A stretch of 35,620 nt of DNA. Origin: an uncultured Bacteroidales bacterium. Its GTDB lineage: Bacteria; Bacteroidota; Bacteroidia; Bacteroidales; Coprobacteraceae. The notes beneath the pieces were generated by a model. It was given only the letters and a program-made list of their open reading frames with translations, was not told where the DNA came from and searched no databases. The DNA lies in contig CASFRL010000049.1 in NCBI GenBank assembly GCA_949297285.1, positions 1-35,620 of the forward strand. Reading direction: 5' to 3'. Shown here piece after piece: positions 18,425-26,641 of this stretch. Position numbers and translations under genes: made by a program. The stretch's first letter is position 1. Each line of letters opens with the position of its first letter.

Positions 18425-18432
18425 TATCTTTG
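18425..18432 (+). promoter_or_regulatory. -7 promoter element for the DUF362-polyferredoxin unit
   Basis: TATCTTTG matches TAnnTTTG. Transcription would begin near 18439, leaving a leader of about 85 bases before the ATG at 18526. The -33 region is A-rich without TTTG, so extra activation might be needed. Confidence 0.45.
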
Positions 18433-18525
18433 GAAAATTAAACAAATAATCGTTTAGGTGTCTCGATTTCATTCCGTTTTTGGGGGAGCATGACAATATT
18501 CTGGCGATTTTAAATAGATAGAAAT

Positions 18526-19464
18526 ATGGAGAGACGGGAATTTTTGAGGACAATAGCATTGGCTGGTTTAGCATCCTCATTTAAATTCAGTGATGCAATG
18601 GATATTCTTGCACAGAGTGGTAGAAATGCAAAGACCGGAGCTGCTTATGATCTGATTGCTGTTATGGGCGGAGAGCCCGAAATGATGTTTCGGAAGGCTA
18701 TTGCCGAAATGGGAGGAATGGGCAAATTTGTAAAGCCCGGTAATAAAGTAGTGGTAAAGCCCAATATCGGATGGGATAAAGTTCCGGAACTTGCCGGCAA
18801 TACCAACCCGAAATTGGTAAAAGAAATTATCACTCAATGCTATAAGGCTGGAGCAAAGGAAGTCGTTGTTTTTGATCACACTTGCGATGATTGGCGAAAA
18901 TGTTATAAAAACAGCGGAATCGAAGATGCGGCTAAAGCGGCAAAGGCAAAAGTCATCCCTGCCAATGAAGAATCTTATTATCGCGAAATAACCCTCCCGC
19001 AAGGGAAGAATTTGCATAAAGCAAAAGTGCATAATGCAATTCTCGATTGCGATGTATGGATCAACGTTCCTATTTTGAAACATCACGGAGGTGCCAACCT
19101 GACCATTTCCATGAAAAATCATATGGGTATTGTCTGGGATCGGGGAGCATTCCATCGGAATGACTTGCAACAATGTATTGCCGATATCTGTACGATCAGG
19201 AAACCTGCTGTATTGAATGTCGTAGATGCCTACCGGGTATTGAAGAGCAATGGCCCTCGAGGAACTTCTGCGGCCGATGTCGTGAATCCTAAAGCGTTGT
19301 TTATGTCATCGGACATTATTGCCGTTGATACCGCTGCAACCAAATTCTTCAATCAGATAAGGACAATGCCGTTAGAGGACGTTGCTCATCTGGCAAAAGG
19401 CGAAGCCTTGAAGATCGGTACAATGAATTTGGATGGCTTGAAAGTGAGACGTCTGAAGATGTAA
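18526..19464 (+). CDS. DUF362 domain protein with a Tat-type signal
   Basis: Protein of 312 residues. The N-terminus ERREFLRTIALAGLASS is a twin-arginine signal with a short hydrophobic core, so export in the folded state is predicted, usually a sign of a bound cofactor. The DUF362 domain fills the rest, with VVVKPNIGWD (about 75-84), VPILKHHGGANLTISMKNHM (about 181-200), VVDAYRV and DIIAVDTAATKFF (about 263-275). Conserved Lys, His and Cys residues are visible, but there is no ferredoxin motif in this protein. It lies 35 bases before a membrane polyferredoxin gene and is probably co-transcribed with it. The biochemical role is not established; I infer a periplasmic redox or Fe-S-dependent partner of the polyferredoxin. 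Confidence 0.85.
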   Translation: MERREFLRTIALAGLASSFKFSDAMDILAQSGRNAKTGAAYDLIAVMGGEPEMMFRKAIAEMGGMGKFVKPGNKVVVKPNIGWDKVPELAGNTNPKLVKEIITQCYKAGAKEVVVFDHTCDDWRKCYKNSGIEDAAKAAKAKVIPANEESYYREITLPQGKNLHKAKVHNAILDCDVWINVPILKHHGGANLTISMKNHMGIVWDRGAFHRNDLQQCIADICTIRKPAVLNVVDAYRVLKSNGPRGTSAADVVNPKALFMSSDIIAVDTAATKFFNQIRTMPLEDVAHLAKGEALKIGTMNLDGLKVRRLKM

Positions 19465-19499
19465 ATAATTTTTTGCTGTAAATCGAATTCTTATAAATT

Positions 19500-21026
19500 A
19501 TGTTACGAAAAATACGCATAGGAATATCATTGGTGATATTCCTATTGCTTACATTCTATTTGATCGATTTTGCCGGAATTTTACCAGATTCTTTCCATGT
19601 TTTGGCTCATATACAGTTTATTCCGGCATTATTAGGTTTAAATATTGGGATATTGTTGTTTCTGTTGGTGTTGACTTGGTTGACCGGGAGATCTTATTGT
19701 TCGGCCATTTGCCCTTTGGGTATATTTCAGGATATAGTCATTTGGATTTCTCGTAAACGGAATAAAAAGAAACGTTACAATTATCGCCGGGCATTGAACA
19801 AATGGAGATGGGGAATCTTGGCATTGGTAGTGATCGCTTTTCTTTCGGGATTTACCGTTTTGCTCAGCCTGCTCGATCCTTATAGCGCATATAGTCGTAT
19901 TGTGGTAAATATTTTCAAGCCGATATATTTGGCGATAAATAATCTCCTGACGTGGATATTTACAATGTTCGGGAATTATACATTTTATTACATGGATATT
20001 TTCATCGCAGGTATATGGGCTCTGGTGATTGCCCTCGTGACATTTCTTGCGATCGGCTATTTCGCATACCGTTATGGACGCATCTATTGCAATACGGTTT
20101 GTCCTGTCGGAACTTTTTTAGGATTTATTTCGAAATATTCCCTTTTTAAGGTACATATCGACACTTCAAAATGCAACAGTTGCGGATTGTGTGCCCGTAA
20201 GTGCAAAGCCTCCTGTATCGATAGCAAGGCGCATAAGATCGATTACAGCCGCTGTGTTGTCTGTTTCGATTGCATCGATAATTGCACCCAGGGAGCTATA
20301 TCCTATACCTTGCGTTCGAAGAAGTCTGCGCCGAAACCCGTTTCTGCCGATGATCCGGATATGTCGAAGCGGACATTCGTTGCGACGTTGGCAGCCGTTG
20401 CATTGGCCTCTCCTAAATCGGTGGTAGGTCAAGGAGTAGCAATGCTTACCGGAAATAAGCCTTATAAGAGAAAACATCCGTTATCGCCTCCGGGGTCGAT
20501 TAGTGCAGATTATTTTACCCAGCATTGTACGGCCTGTCATCTTTGTGTAAGTAAATGCCCTTCACATGTGTTGAAGCCCTCGTCGTTGGAGTATGGTATT
20601 GGAGGCATGTTGCAGCCGATGATGAGTTTTGAAAACGGTTTTTGCAATTACGATTGTACGTTATGTTCCGAGATCTGTCCGAATAAAGCGATTCTTCCCT
20701 TGACAAAAGAGAAGAAGCATCTTACCCAAGTGGGACGGGTGGTATTTATCGAAGAAAATTGTATCGTACACACCGATAATACCAATTGCGGTGCCTGTGC
20801 CGAACATTGTCCGACACAAGCAGTTACGATGGTTCCTTATCGTGACGGTCTGACGATTCCTAAAATTAATCCCGATATTTGTGTCGGATGTGGCGGTTGC
20901 GAATACGTATGTCCGGTGCGTCCATTCCGGGCAATTCACGTAGAAGGAAATCCGGTTCAGTTAGAGGCCAAGCCGATACAGATAAAGAAAGAAGAAGAAC
21001 TGCAAATCGATGATTTCGGTTTTTAA
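19500..21026 (+). CDS. Membrane-bound polyferredoxin, NapH-NapG-like fusion
   Basis: Protein of 508 residues. Residues about 1-215 resemble NapH/MauN: several membrane helices and two short CxxxCP motifs (C67-C71, C197-C201). Then come two 4Fe-4S ferredoxin motifs (C225/C228/C231 with C235, and C252/C255/C258 with C262). At residues 288-312 there is an internal MSKRTFVATLAAVALASP segment that looks like the Tat leader of a NapG-type ferredoxin, and it is followed by more clusters: C343/346/349/353, C382/386/389/393, C430/433/437 with C421, and C461/464/467/471. The order reads as NapH and NapG joined into one chain. It would pass electrons from the membrane quinol side to a periplasmic partner, plausibly the DUF362 protein encoded just upstream. 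A strong hairpin terminator follows. Confidence 0.85.
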   Translation: MLRKIRIGISLVIFLLLTFYLIDFAGILPDSFHVLAHIQFIPALLGLNIGILLFLLVLTWLTGRSYCSAICPLGIFQDIVIWISRKRNKKKRYNYRRALNKWRWGILALVVIAFLSGFTVLLSLLDPYSAYSRIVVNIFKPIYLAINNLLTWIFTMFGNYTFYYMDIFIAGIWALVIALVTFLAIGYFAYRYGRIYCNTVCPVGTFLGFISKYSLFKVHIDTSKCNSCGLCARKCKASCIDSKAHKIDYSRCVVCFDCIDNCTQGAISYTLRSKKSAPKPVSADDPDMSKRTFVATLAAVALASPKSVVGQGVAMLTGNKPYKRKHPLSPPGSISADYFTQHCTACHLCVSKCPSHVLKPSSLEYGIGGMLQPMMSFENGFCNYDCTLCSEICPNKAILPLTKEKKHLTQVGRVVFIEENCIVHTDNTNCGACAEHCPTQAVTMVPYRDGLTIPKINPDICVGCGGCEYVCPVRPFRAIHVEGNPVQLEAKPIQIKKEEELQIDDFGF

Positions 21027-21065
21027 TGCAATTTTGCTATTGAAGATAGAAAATGCCTTGATATG

Positions 21066-21104
21066 AAGAGAGCCCGCAATGGAAAAGACTGCGGGCTCTC
21101 TTTT
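21066..21104. terminator. Bidirectional rho-independent terminator
   Basis: A perfect 13-bp GC-rich stem (aagagagcccgca at 21066-21078, tgcgggctctctt at 21090-21102) with an 11-base loop and a short T run. It separates the polyferredoxin gene (plus, ends 21026) from the nitroreductase gene (minus, ends 21126). Confidence 0.88.
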
Positions 21105-21125
21105 GTTTTCTCAAAAAAAAGTTTA

Positions 21126-21719
21126 TCAGAATTTTTCGTAATGTATTTTTGTCTCATCAAATTTGTCTTTAGGCGAATGCTCTCCGTTGGGATAGCCTAT
21201 TGGAATGACACACAGCGGGATGATGTTTTCGGGAATATCGGTATATTTTCGTACGGTCTGTATCCGGTCTGTGTATGGATAGGCTGCTGTCCATACAGCG
21301 CCCAATCCAAGAGATTCGGCCGTTAAGAGAATATTTTCCGATACGGCAGAACAGTCAAGATACCAATAAGACGAACGAAGGGAATCTCCGCATACGACAA
21401 TTGCCATCGGGGCTTTTTTCAGCATTTTTGCATGAGGCAGCTCGGCAGCCATAGCGTCGAGTGTAGAACGGTTCTGAACCACAATCAGTTCCCACGGGCG
21501 GAGGTCTCTTCCCGAAGGCGCTGCCATACCGGCTCGTAACAGGGTCTTTATTTTATCCTCCTCGACCTTTTTGCCGATAAAGTCGCGTACACTTTTCCGC
21601 GCAAGAATATTTTCTACAACCGGGTTCGCTGTATTTTTTGTTTGGGTCGATGTTTCGGTGCAACTGTATCCGGCAATAAGCGATACAAGGCACACAATCC
21701 TGATAATGGATTTTTTCAT
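21126..21719 (-). CDS. Nitroreductase-family lipoprotein
   Basis: Flavin-dependent oxidoreductase fold of 197 residues. The family features are ARKSVRDF (FMN phosphate-binding Arg/Ser), MAAPSGRDLRPWELIVV, AVSENILLTAESLGLGAVWTAAY and the C-terminal PIGYPNGE. Unusually for a nitroreductase it begins with a signal peptide and lipobox ending IAGYSC (C20), so it is predicted to be an envelope lipoprotein. The mature enzyme is therefore periplasmic or membrane-attached. It lies 21 bases after the DUF4831 gene and shares its promoter. The substrate is unknown; BluB-, NfsA- and iodotyrosine-deiodinase-like activities cannot be told apart here. Confidence 0.85.
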   Translation of the reverse strand: MKKSIIRIVCLVSLIAGYSCTETSTQTKNTANPVVENILARKSVRDFIGKKVEEDKIKTLLRAGMAAPSGRDLRPWELIVVQNRSTLDAMAAELPHAKMLKKAPMAIVVCGDSLRSSYWYLDCSAVSENILLTAESLGLGAVWTAAYPYTDRIQTVRKYTDIPENIIPLCVIPIGYPNGEHSPKDKFDETKIHYEKF

Positions 21720-21740
21720 CGGGTCTCTCGAAATGAAAAT

Positions 21741-22820
21741 TTATTTTTCGGTTGATTGTCCTATCTCACATATCGCTCCGGTTTCGGGATAGAACGTTAC
21801 ATGTGCCGGTGCTTTTTTGTTGTCGAACATATTCGGGGCAAGACCGAAAACGACTCCGAATTGGGCAACCTGAAACTCTCCAGAAAAGATTTTCTTCCCA
21901 TTGTAAGTCAATGTTGCGACGGCTTTTCCCGGAATATTGTATGCTAAAGCGCCTTTGGGCATTTCTTTTATTTTCCCTTTTGCATCGACAGGGAGCTCTC
22001 CTTGTTCGGTAATTTGCAGGTGCATATAAATGGGGTCTCCGCTAAGGTCTTCTTTTCCTACGATTCCCGCTATGTCCGAAAGTCTGAAAACTACCTCATT
22101 GGTAGTTTCGCCTTGCGGAATCCACGTAAAATGTTTTACGACAGTTTGAGTCTGTGTGCTTCCCAAGAATAAAGCCGTAAGGCTTCTTTCTTGTTCATCC
22201 AGTTGTTGCAACATAAGTTTCAGAGCCTCTCCGTCGGCCGGCTTTTGGTCAGAGTCGCCGGTAGAAAGATCCATACGGCTTTCACGTATTCGATAGATCT
22301 GTTTGGCTGCCACTTCGGCCATCTTTGCAGTAGATCCCGAGATCAGCATCTCTTCGGTCAAGACCGAAGCATATTTATGATTTTCCAATGGAGAGTCGGT
22401 TTTCTTTTTCCCTTGGTTGTCCGATATGACATTTCCCGGCAGCGGGTCGGTATTGACTGAGAGCAAAAGGCCTTCTTTGTTTAAAAACATATAAGGGGCG
22501 CTGCCCGATTTGAATTGGACCAAATATTGTTGTTCTTTGTCCGCTTCTCCATAACTGTTGATTTTCACTTTATCCAATTTCCAGAAAGACTTGTTTTCGG
22601 TGATTTTAACAGGAACACCTAAATATTTTTCTGCATATTGGAAATAGGGCCCGGCCTTTTCGATTGTTTGGGTAGCGGTAACCTCTATGTCGAAAATTGT
22701 TTTCGGCAAAGAATAAATCAGTCCGTATTCATTGTGTTTACCTGCTGTTAATTTTGTCGTTTCTTGAGCAAAAGCACACATCGTGTATAGCAAGCAAAGA
22801 GATATAATTCCTTTTTTCAT
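21741..22820 (-). CDS. DUF4831 family exported protein
   Basis: Protein of 359 residues with a signal peptide (MKKGIISLCLLYTMCAFAQ). The mature start, KLTAGKHNEYGLIYSLPKTIFDIEVTATQTI, is the pattern I associate with DUF4831, a Bacteroidota family of unknown role. Later features include KHFTWIPQGETTNEVVFRLSD and YNIPGKAVATLTYNGK, which look like beta-rich periplasmic segments. No catalytic motif is visible. A well-formed promoter lies upstream (22865-22894), and the lipoprotein nitroreductase follows 21 bases downstream, so these two form an operon. Confidence 0.8.
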   Translation of the reverse strand: MKKGIISLCLLYTMCAFAQETTKLTAGKHNEYGLIYSLPKTIFDIEVTATQTIEKAGPYFQYAEKYLGVPVKITENKSFWKLDKVKINSYGEADKEQQYLVQFKSGSAPYMFLNKEGLLLSVNTDPLPGNVISDNQGKKKTDSPLENHKYASVLTEEMLISGSTAKMAEVAAKQIYRIRESRMDLSTGDSDQKPADGEALKLMLQQLDEQERSLTALFLGSTQTQTVVKHFTWIPQGETTNEVVFRLSDIAGIVGKEDLSGDPIYMHLQITEQGELPVDAKGKIKEMPKGALAYNIPGKAVATLTYNGKKIFSGEFQVAQFGVVFGLAPNMFDNKKAPAHVTFYPETGAICEIGQSTEK

Positions 22821-22864
22821 AATAATCGTTTTTTATAATTGGGACACATCGTTTTGCCCCTATG

Positions 22865-22894
22865 CAAAAATAGTAAATTAATTTGTGAATCAAA
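22865..22894 (-). promoter_or_regulatory. Bacteroidota-type promoter for the DUF4831-nitroreductase operon
   Basis: On the minus strand, TTTG (22894-22891) and TATTTTTG (22872-22865) are separated by 18 bases, a full -33/-7 match. The predicted start is near 22858, about 38 bases before the ATG at 22820. Confidence 0.6.
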
Positions 22895-22909
22895 ATACTA
22901 CTTGCCGAT

Positions 22910-24493
22910 TCAACCTTTATAATTATGCAGTTTTTTATAGGCGTTTCCTATTTGTGAGATAATATCTCCGGCCGTGATATACTCTTGTGAATCTTTTTCT
23001 GCGGCCAGGTCTCCGGCCATTCCATGCAAGAAAACTCCTAAAATTGCTGCCGGTATCGGATGATAACCTTGAGCCAATAATCCGGTAATTACGCCGGTCA
23101 GGGCATCCCCGCTTCCGGCAGTGGCCATTCCGGCATTACCCGAACTGTTGAACAACACATCGCCTTTCGGAGAGACGATAGCCGTATTGGCCCCTTTTAA
23201 GACAATAATTATATGATAACGAATGGCCATCTCTTTGGCTTTGCTCAATCGTTCGCAGGAGGTGTCGCTTTTCCCGAATAAACGGTCGAATTCCAGGTGA
23301 TGAGGTGTCAAAATAGAATTTTTCGGAAGCGTTTCGATCAGTTTGGGTTGTTCGGCAAGCAAATTCAAGGCGTCGGCATCCAATACGACAGGTCTTTTTA
23401 TCTGTTCAAGCAGTTTATAGAAAGCTCTGGCCGTCTCTTCATGACGTCCCAGACCGGGGCCTACCCCAATGGCAGAGTAGGTTCGGGTTAATGTCATGTC
23501 AGATATGTGCGAATTTTGACAGTCGGCAATAAACAAGGCCTCTGGAACAGCCGTTTGCAGCACTGTTTCTCCGCAGGCAGCCGATTTTACCGAGACCAAT
23601 CCCGCTCCTGTATGGAGTATTGCCCGTGCAGCCAATACGGCGGCACCCATCATTCCTTTGCTGCCGGCAATCAGCAAAGCATGGCCGACATTATGCTTGC
23701 TCACAAAGCGGCTCCTTCTCATGATCATGTGTGCAGCTTCTGCCGGTTCTATATAATAGTATTTGGTATCGGTTTGCTCGATGATGTCGGGATGTATTCC
23801 GATGTCTGCGATTTTCCATTCTCCCGTAAATTGTTCGTTTTCGGCGAACATGAAAGCTAATTTGGGATATTGAAATGTAATCGTAAGGTCGGCTTGGATA
23901 ATGTTTCGGGGAATGTTTTCGGTATTATCTTCTCCGAAAAGTCCCGATGGCAGGTCGATAGACACGACTGTGGCATCGGATGAGTTGATATACTGGACAA
24001 CAGAGCTGAAACCTCCGGAGAGGGGCTTGTTCAGCCCGGAACCGAAAAGCCCGTCTATGACAAGCATCCTTTTGGTCAAAGTAGGAGGAATAAATTCGTT
24101 AATGATCTCTGTAAAGGTCGATCCGGAATGTGCCGATTTCGCATTGCCTGTTGTAGAATTTCTTACCGATCTTGAAAATTCTATCTCTTCCATTGCCTGC
24201 AGTCGGTCTCTGTTTTTGAGGCAATCTTGTGATAATCTCTGAAATGGATTGAACAAGAAGATGTTCAGTGTATAGCCCTCTTCGATCAGCATACGTGAAA
24301 CGGCAAGGGCATCGCCGCCATTATTTCCCGGACCTGCAAAAACGACGACAGGCGTGTTACGTTTCCATCGTGATATGATTTCGAATGTAACCGCAGAAGC
24401 GGCACGTTCCATTAAGTCGATAGATTTGATTGGCTCGTTTTCGATAGTGTATTGATCGAGTTTTTTTGTTTCGTTTGTAAAGAATATTTTCAT
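22910..24493 (-). CDS. nnr: Bifunctional NAD(P)H-hydrate epimerase / ADP-dependent NAD(P)H-hydrate dehydratase
   Basis: Repairs hydrated NADH and NADPH. The ATG at 24493 (MKIFFTNETKKLD) gives 527 residues; the longer frame begins with GTG and adds a non-conserved tail. The N-terminal YjeF_N epimerase domain (about 1-215) has AGPGNNGGDALA (53-64) and a glycine-rich segment around VIDGLFGSGL. The C-terminal ribokinase-like dehydratase domain (about 230-520) has LIAGSKGMMGAAVLAARA, GVGPGLGRHEET, DADALNLLAE, LTPHHLEFDRL and AGSGDALTGVITGLLAQG (ATP/ADP-binding, about 468-485). The fusion is the usual bacterial arrangement. It is divergent from the POT transporter. Confidence 0.95.
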   Translation of the reverse strand: MKIFFTNETKKLDQYTIENEPIKSIDLMERAASAVTFEIISRWKRNTPVVVFAGPGNNGGDALAVSRMLIEEGYTLNIFLFNPFQRLSQDCLKNRDRLQAMEEIEFSRSVRNSTTGNAKSAHSGSTFTEIINEFIPPTLTKRMLVIDGLFGSGLNKPLSGGFSSVVQYINSSDATVVSIDLPSGLFGEDNTENIPRNIIQADLTITFQYPKLAFMFAENEQFTGEWKIADIGIHPDIIEQTDTKYYYIEPAEAAHMIMRRSRFVSKHNVGHALLIAGSKGMMGAAVLAARAILHTGAGLVSVKSAACGETVLQTAVPEALFIADCQNSHISDMTLTRTYSAIGVGPGLGRHEETARAFYKLLEQIKRPVVLDADALNLLAEQPKLIETLPKNSILTPHHLEFDRLFGKSDTSCERLSKAKEMAIRYHIIIVLKGANTAIVSPKGDVLFNSSGNAGMATAGSGDALTGVITGLLAQGYHPIPAAILGVFLHGMAGDLAAEKDSQEYITAGDIISQIGNAYKKLHNYKG

Positions 24494-24606
24494 TTTAAGT
24501 TGAATTTTGCAATGAATAATTACAAAATAAGTTATTCGAGATGCGTTAAATGCAGAACTTTTGTCTAATTTCGCCACTCAAATAACAACAAAGATAAAAA
24601 TTTTTT

Positions 24607-25929
24607 ATGAGTACAAGTATAACAAAACATCCAAAAGGATTATACCTTTTATTTTTTACCGAAATGTGGGAACGGTTTAGTTATTACGGTATGAGGGCGA
24701 TGCTTATATTGTATCTGACCAAGACTGCATTGGAAGGAGGGCTGGGATTTGATCCTAAACAAGCGAGCCTTATTTACGGATTTTTTACCGGATTGGTATA
24801 TTTTACCCCATTGATAGGCGGGTGGCTTGCCGACAATTATTTGGGGCAACGAAAATCGATTACAATCGGTGGTATTACCATGATGTTCGGGCAATTCTGT
24901 CTGGCTGCAAAAGCCGATCCGGTATTTCTTTTCTTGGGCTTATTTTTGTTGATTATCGGAAATGGATTTTTCAAACCGAATATCGCCGTTATTGTCGGAG
25001 ATTTATATAAACCCGATGACCCGAGAAAAGATTCGGCATATACGATTTTTTATATGGGGGTTAATGTCGGTGCTTTGATTGCACCTTTAATTACAGGATA
25101 TTTGGCCATTACTTACGGATACCGTTGGGGATTTGTCGCTGCCGGTCTGGGCATGATGTTGGGACAGATTTGTTATAACCTTTTGTCGAACCGTTTCCTT
25201 GGCGATCTTTGCAAAAAACCGGCCTTAAAGAAAGCAGAAGACGGTCATATCGAAAAAGTGCCGTTGACAAAAGATGAAAAAGACCGAACGCTGGTTATTT
25301 TTATTCTTGTGGCTTTTTGTATCTTCTTTTGGGCAGGTTTTGAACAGGCCGGAAGTTCATTGACCCTTTATACCGATAAATATATCGACCGCAATGTCTT
25401 AGGGTTTGTTATTCCGACAGAATGGTTTCAATCGGTAAATCCGGTCTTTATTATATTGTTGGCTCCTCTGTTTTCCATGTTCTGGGAATTTCTTTCCAAG
25501 AAAGGGAAAAATCCGCCGGTACCGGTAAAGATGGCAATGGGCATGATCTTGTTGGGAATAGGTTTTGTCTTGATGCTCGGAGCTGTTTGGCAGCGGGGAG
25601 GCGATAATGCATCGGTTTTGATAAAGGCCAATTTGTTATGGCTTTTGGGAACATATCTTATGCACACGATGGGAGAACTTTGTTTGTCTCCGATAGGTCT
25701 TTCTATGGTTTCTAAATTATCTCCTGTCAGGTTGGCATCTCTGATGATGGGGGTATGGATGCTGAGCAGCTTCTTTGCCAACATAATCGCCGGTTATATC
25801 GCCTCTTTTTTCTCCTCCTTGGGAGCAATGAGCATTTTTACCGTGATAGCTGTCTCTTCGATATTTCTCGGATTGTTTTTGTTGGCAATCAGCAAATGGC
25901 TTACCGGGAAGATGCACGGAGTGAGATAA
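24607..25929 (+). CDS. POT/PTR family proton-coupled oligopeptide transporter
   Basis: Inner-membrane major-facilitator transporter (440 residues, about 12 hydrophobic segments) importing di- and tripeptides with protons. The N-terminal FTEMWERFSYYGMRAMLILYL contains the ExxERFxYY motif of the family. GNGFFKPNIAVIVGDLY and DSAYTIFYMGVNVGALIAP are the PTR2 signatures. The protein is shorter than the usual 460-500. An element resembling a -7 box (TAATTTCG, 24566-24573) precedes it, with one mismatch. Together with PepD in this window it suggests growth on peptides. Confidence 0.92.
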   Translation: MSTSITKHPKGLYLLFFTEMWERFSYYGMRAMLILYLTKTALEGGLGFDPKQASLIYGFFTGLVYFTPLIGGWLADNYLGQRKSITIGGITMMFGQFCLAAKADPVFLFLGLFLLIIGNGFFKPNIAVIVGDLYKPDDPRKDSAYTIFYMGVNVGALIAPLITGYLAITYGYRWGFVAAGLGMMLGQICYNLLSNRFLGDLCKKPALKKAEDGHIEKVPLTKDEKDRTLVIFILVAFCIFFWAGFEQAGSSLTLYTDKYIDRNVLGFVIPTEWFQSVNPVFIILLAPLFSMFWEFLSKKGKNPPVPVKMAMGMILLGIGFVLMLGAVWQRGGDNASVLIKANLLWLLGTYLMHTMGELCLSPIGLSMVSKLSPVRLASLMMGVWMLSSFFANIIAGYIASFFSSLGAMSIFTVIAVSSIFLGLFLLAISKWLTGKMHGVR

Positions 25930-25933
25930 TTTC

Positions 25934-25974
25934 AAAAATCGTTTGTTTGAAGAGAAAATTTACTCGATTTTTTT
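25934..25974 (+). terminator. Weak terminator-like hairpin after the POT gene
   Basis: An AT-rich 8-bp stem (aaaaatcg 25934-25941, cgattttt 25965-25972) with a 23-base loop and a T run. It directly follows the stop codon and precedes the hpt promoter. Stability is low. Confidence 0.3.
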
Positions 25975-25993
25975 ACAATCGCTATATTTGTTA

Positions 25994-26001
25994 TACCTTT
26001 G
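25994..26001 (+). promoter_or_regulatory. -7 promoter element for hpt
   Basis: TACCTTTG matches TAnnTTTG, giving a start near 26008 and a leader of about 27 bases before the ATG at 26035. A second match, TATATTTG, lies at 25983-25990. Neither has a clear -33 TTTG. Confidence 0.4.
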
Positions 26002-26034
26002 CTAACCATAAATTCATTACATAGCCAAGATTCA

Positions 26035-26571
26035 ATGGACACGATTCAGATTAAAGACAAAACTTTTAAACCGTATATTCGGCGAGAAAAAATCAAAGCT
26101 GCAATAGAAGCGATTGCAGCCCGTATCAACAACGAACTGGCCGGAGAAAACCCTTTGTTTATTTGTGTTTTAAACGGAGCTTTTGTCTTTGCAGCGGACT
26201 TGCTGCGGGAAATAACGATCGAAAGTGAAATTACGTTTATGCGCATGAAATCATATTCTGGAACACAATCGACCGGAGTCGTGAAAATTATTCATGGGTT
26301 GGATGAAGATATTAAAGACCGGACGGTCATTGTCGTTGAAGACATCATCGATACCGGATTCACGATGCAACGCATAATCAATCAATTGAAAGAGAGAGAG
26401 CCGAAACAGATAAAAGTCGCTACTTTACTTTTCAAACCGAAAGCATTGAAGTGTGATGTTCGTGTCGACTATGCAGCACTCGAGATTCCGAACGATTTTA
26501 TTGTCGGTTACGGATTGGATTACGATGAACAAGGTCGCAACTTGAAAGACATATATGTGATTGCCGAATAA
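26035..26571 (+). CDS. hpt: Hypoxanthine phosphoribosyltransferase
   Basis: Purine salvage enzyme turning hypoxanthine or guanine plus PRPP into IMP or GMP. The ATG at 26035 gives 178 residues, the normal size; the longer frame starts at a TTG inside the promoter box. The PRPP loop VVEDIIDTGFTM is clear, as are VLNGAFVFAADLLR and MKSYSGTQSTG. The C-terminal VGYGLDYDEQGRNLKDIYVI is typical of the family. It is followed by adk at a 70-base spacing. Confidence 0.95.
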   Translation: MDTIQIKDKTFKPYIRREKIKAAIEAIAARINNELAGENPLFICVLNGAFVFAADLLREITIESEITFMRMKSYSGTQSTGVVKIIHGLDEDIKDRTVIVVEDIIDTGFTMQRIINQLKEREPKQIKVATLLFKPKALKCDVRVDYAALEIPNDFIVGYGLDYDEQGRNLKDIYVIAE

Positions 26572-26641
26572 AATCTTTTAAGTTTGCATGTTTTTATAGA
26601 GAAAAAATCGAGATGATATAAATATACAAATTAATATAGCT

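Larger units (their letters stand above)
18123..18525. other. Divergent AT-rich intergenic region
   Basis: About 400 bases between the divergent phosphoesterase (18122, minus) and DUF362 (18526, plus) genes. It contains a -7-like element for each side (18140-18147 minus, 18425-18432 plus), homopolymer A/T tracts and no credible gene. A minus-strand open frame that enters it from 18580 overlaps the DUF362 start and is composed of low-complexity AT sequence; I discount it. Confidence 0.5.

Noticed and set aside
18344..18580. A 78-residue minus-strand gene in the divergent region
   Set aside because: Composition is that of AT-rich non-coding DNA read as F/L/S, it overlaps the DUF362 start and covers the likely promoter.
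18577..19173. A 198-residue minus-strand frame opposite DUF362
   Set aside because: The plus-strand DUF362 protein has a clear Tat signal and conserved segments; the opposite frame has none.
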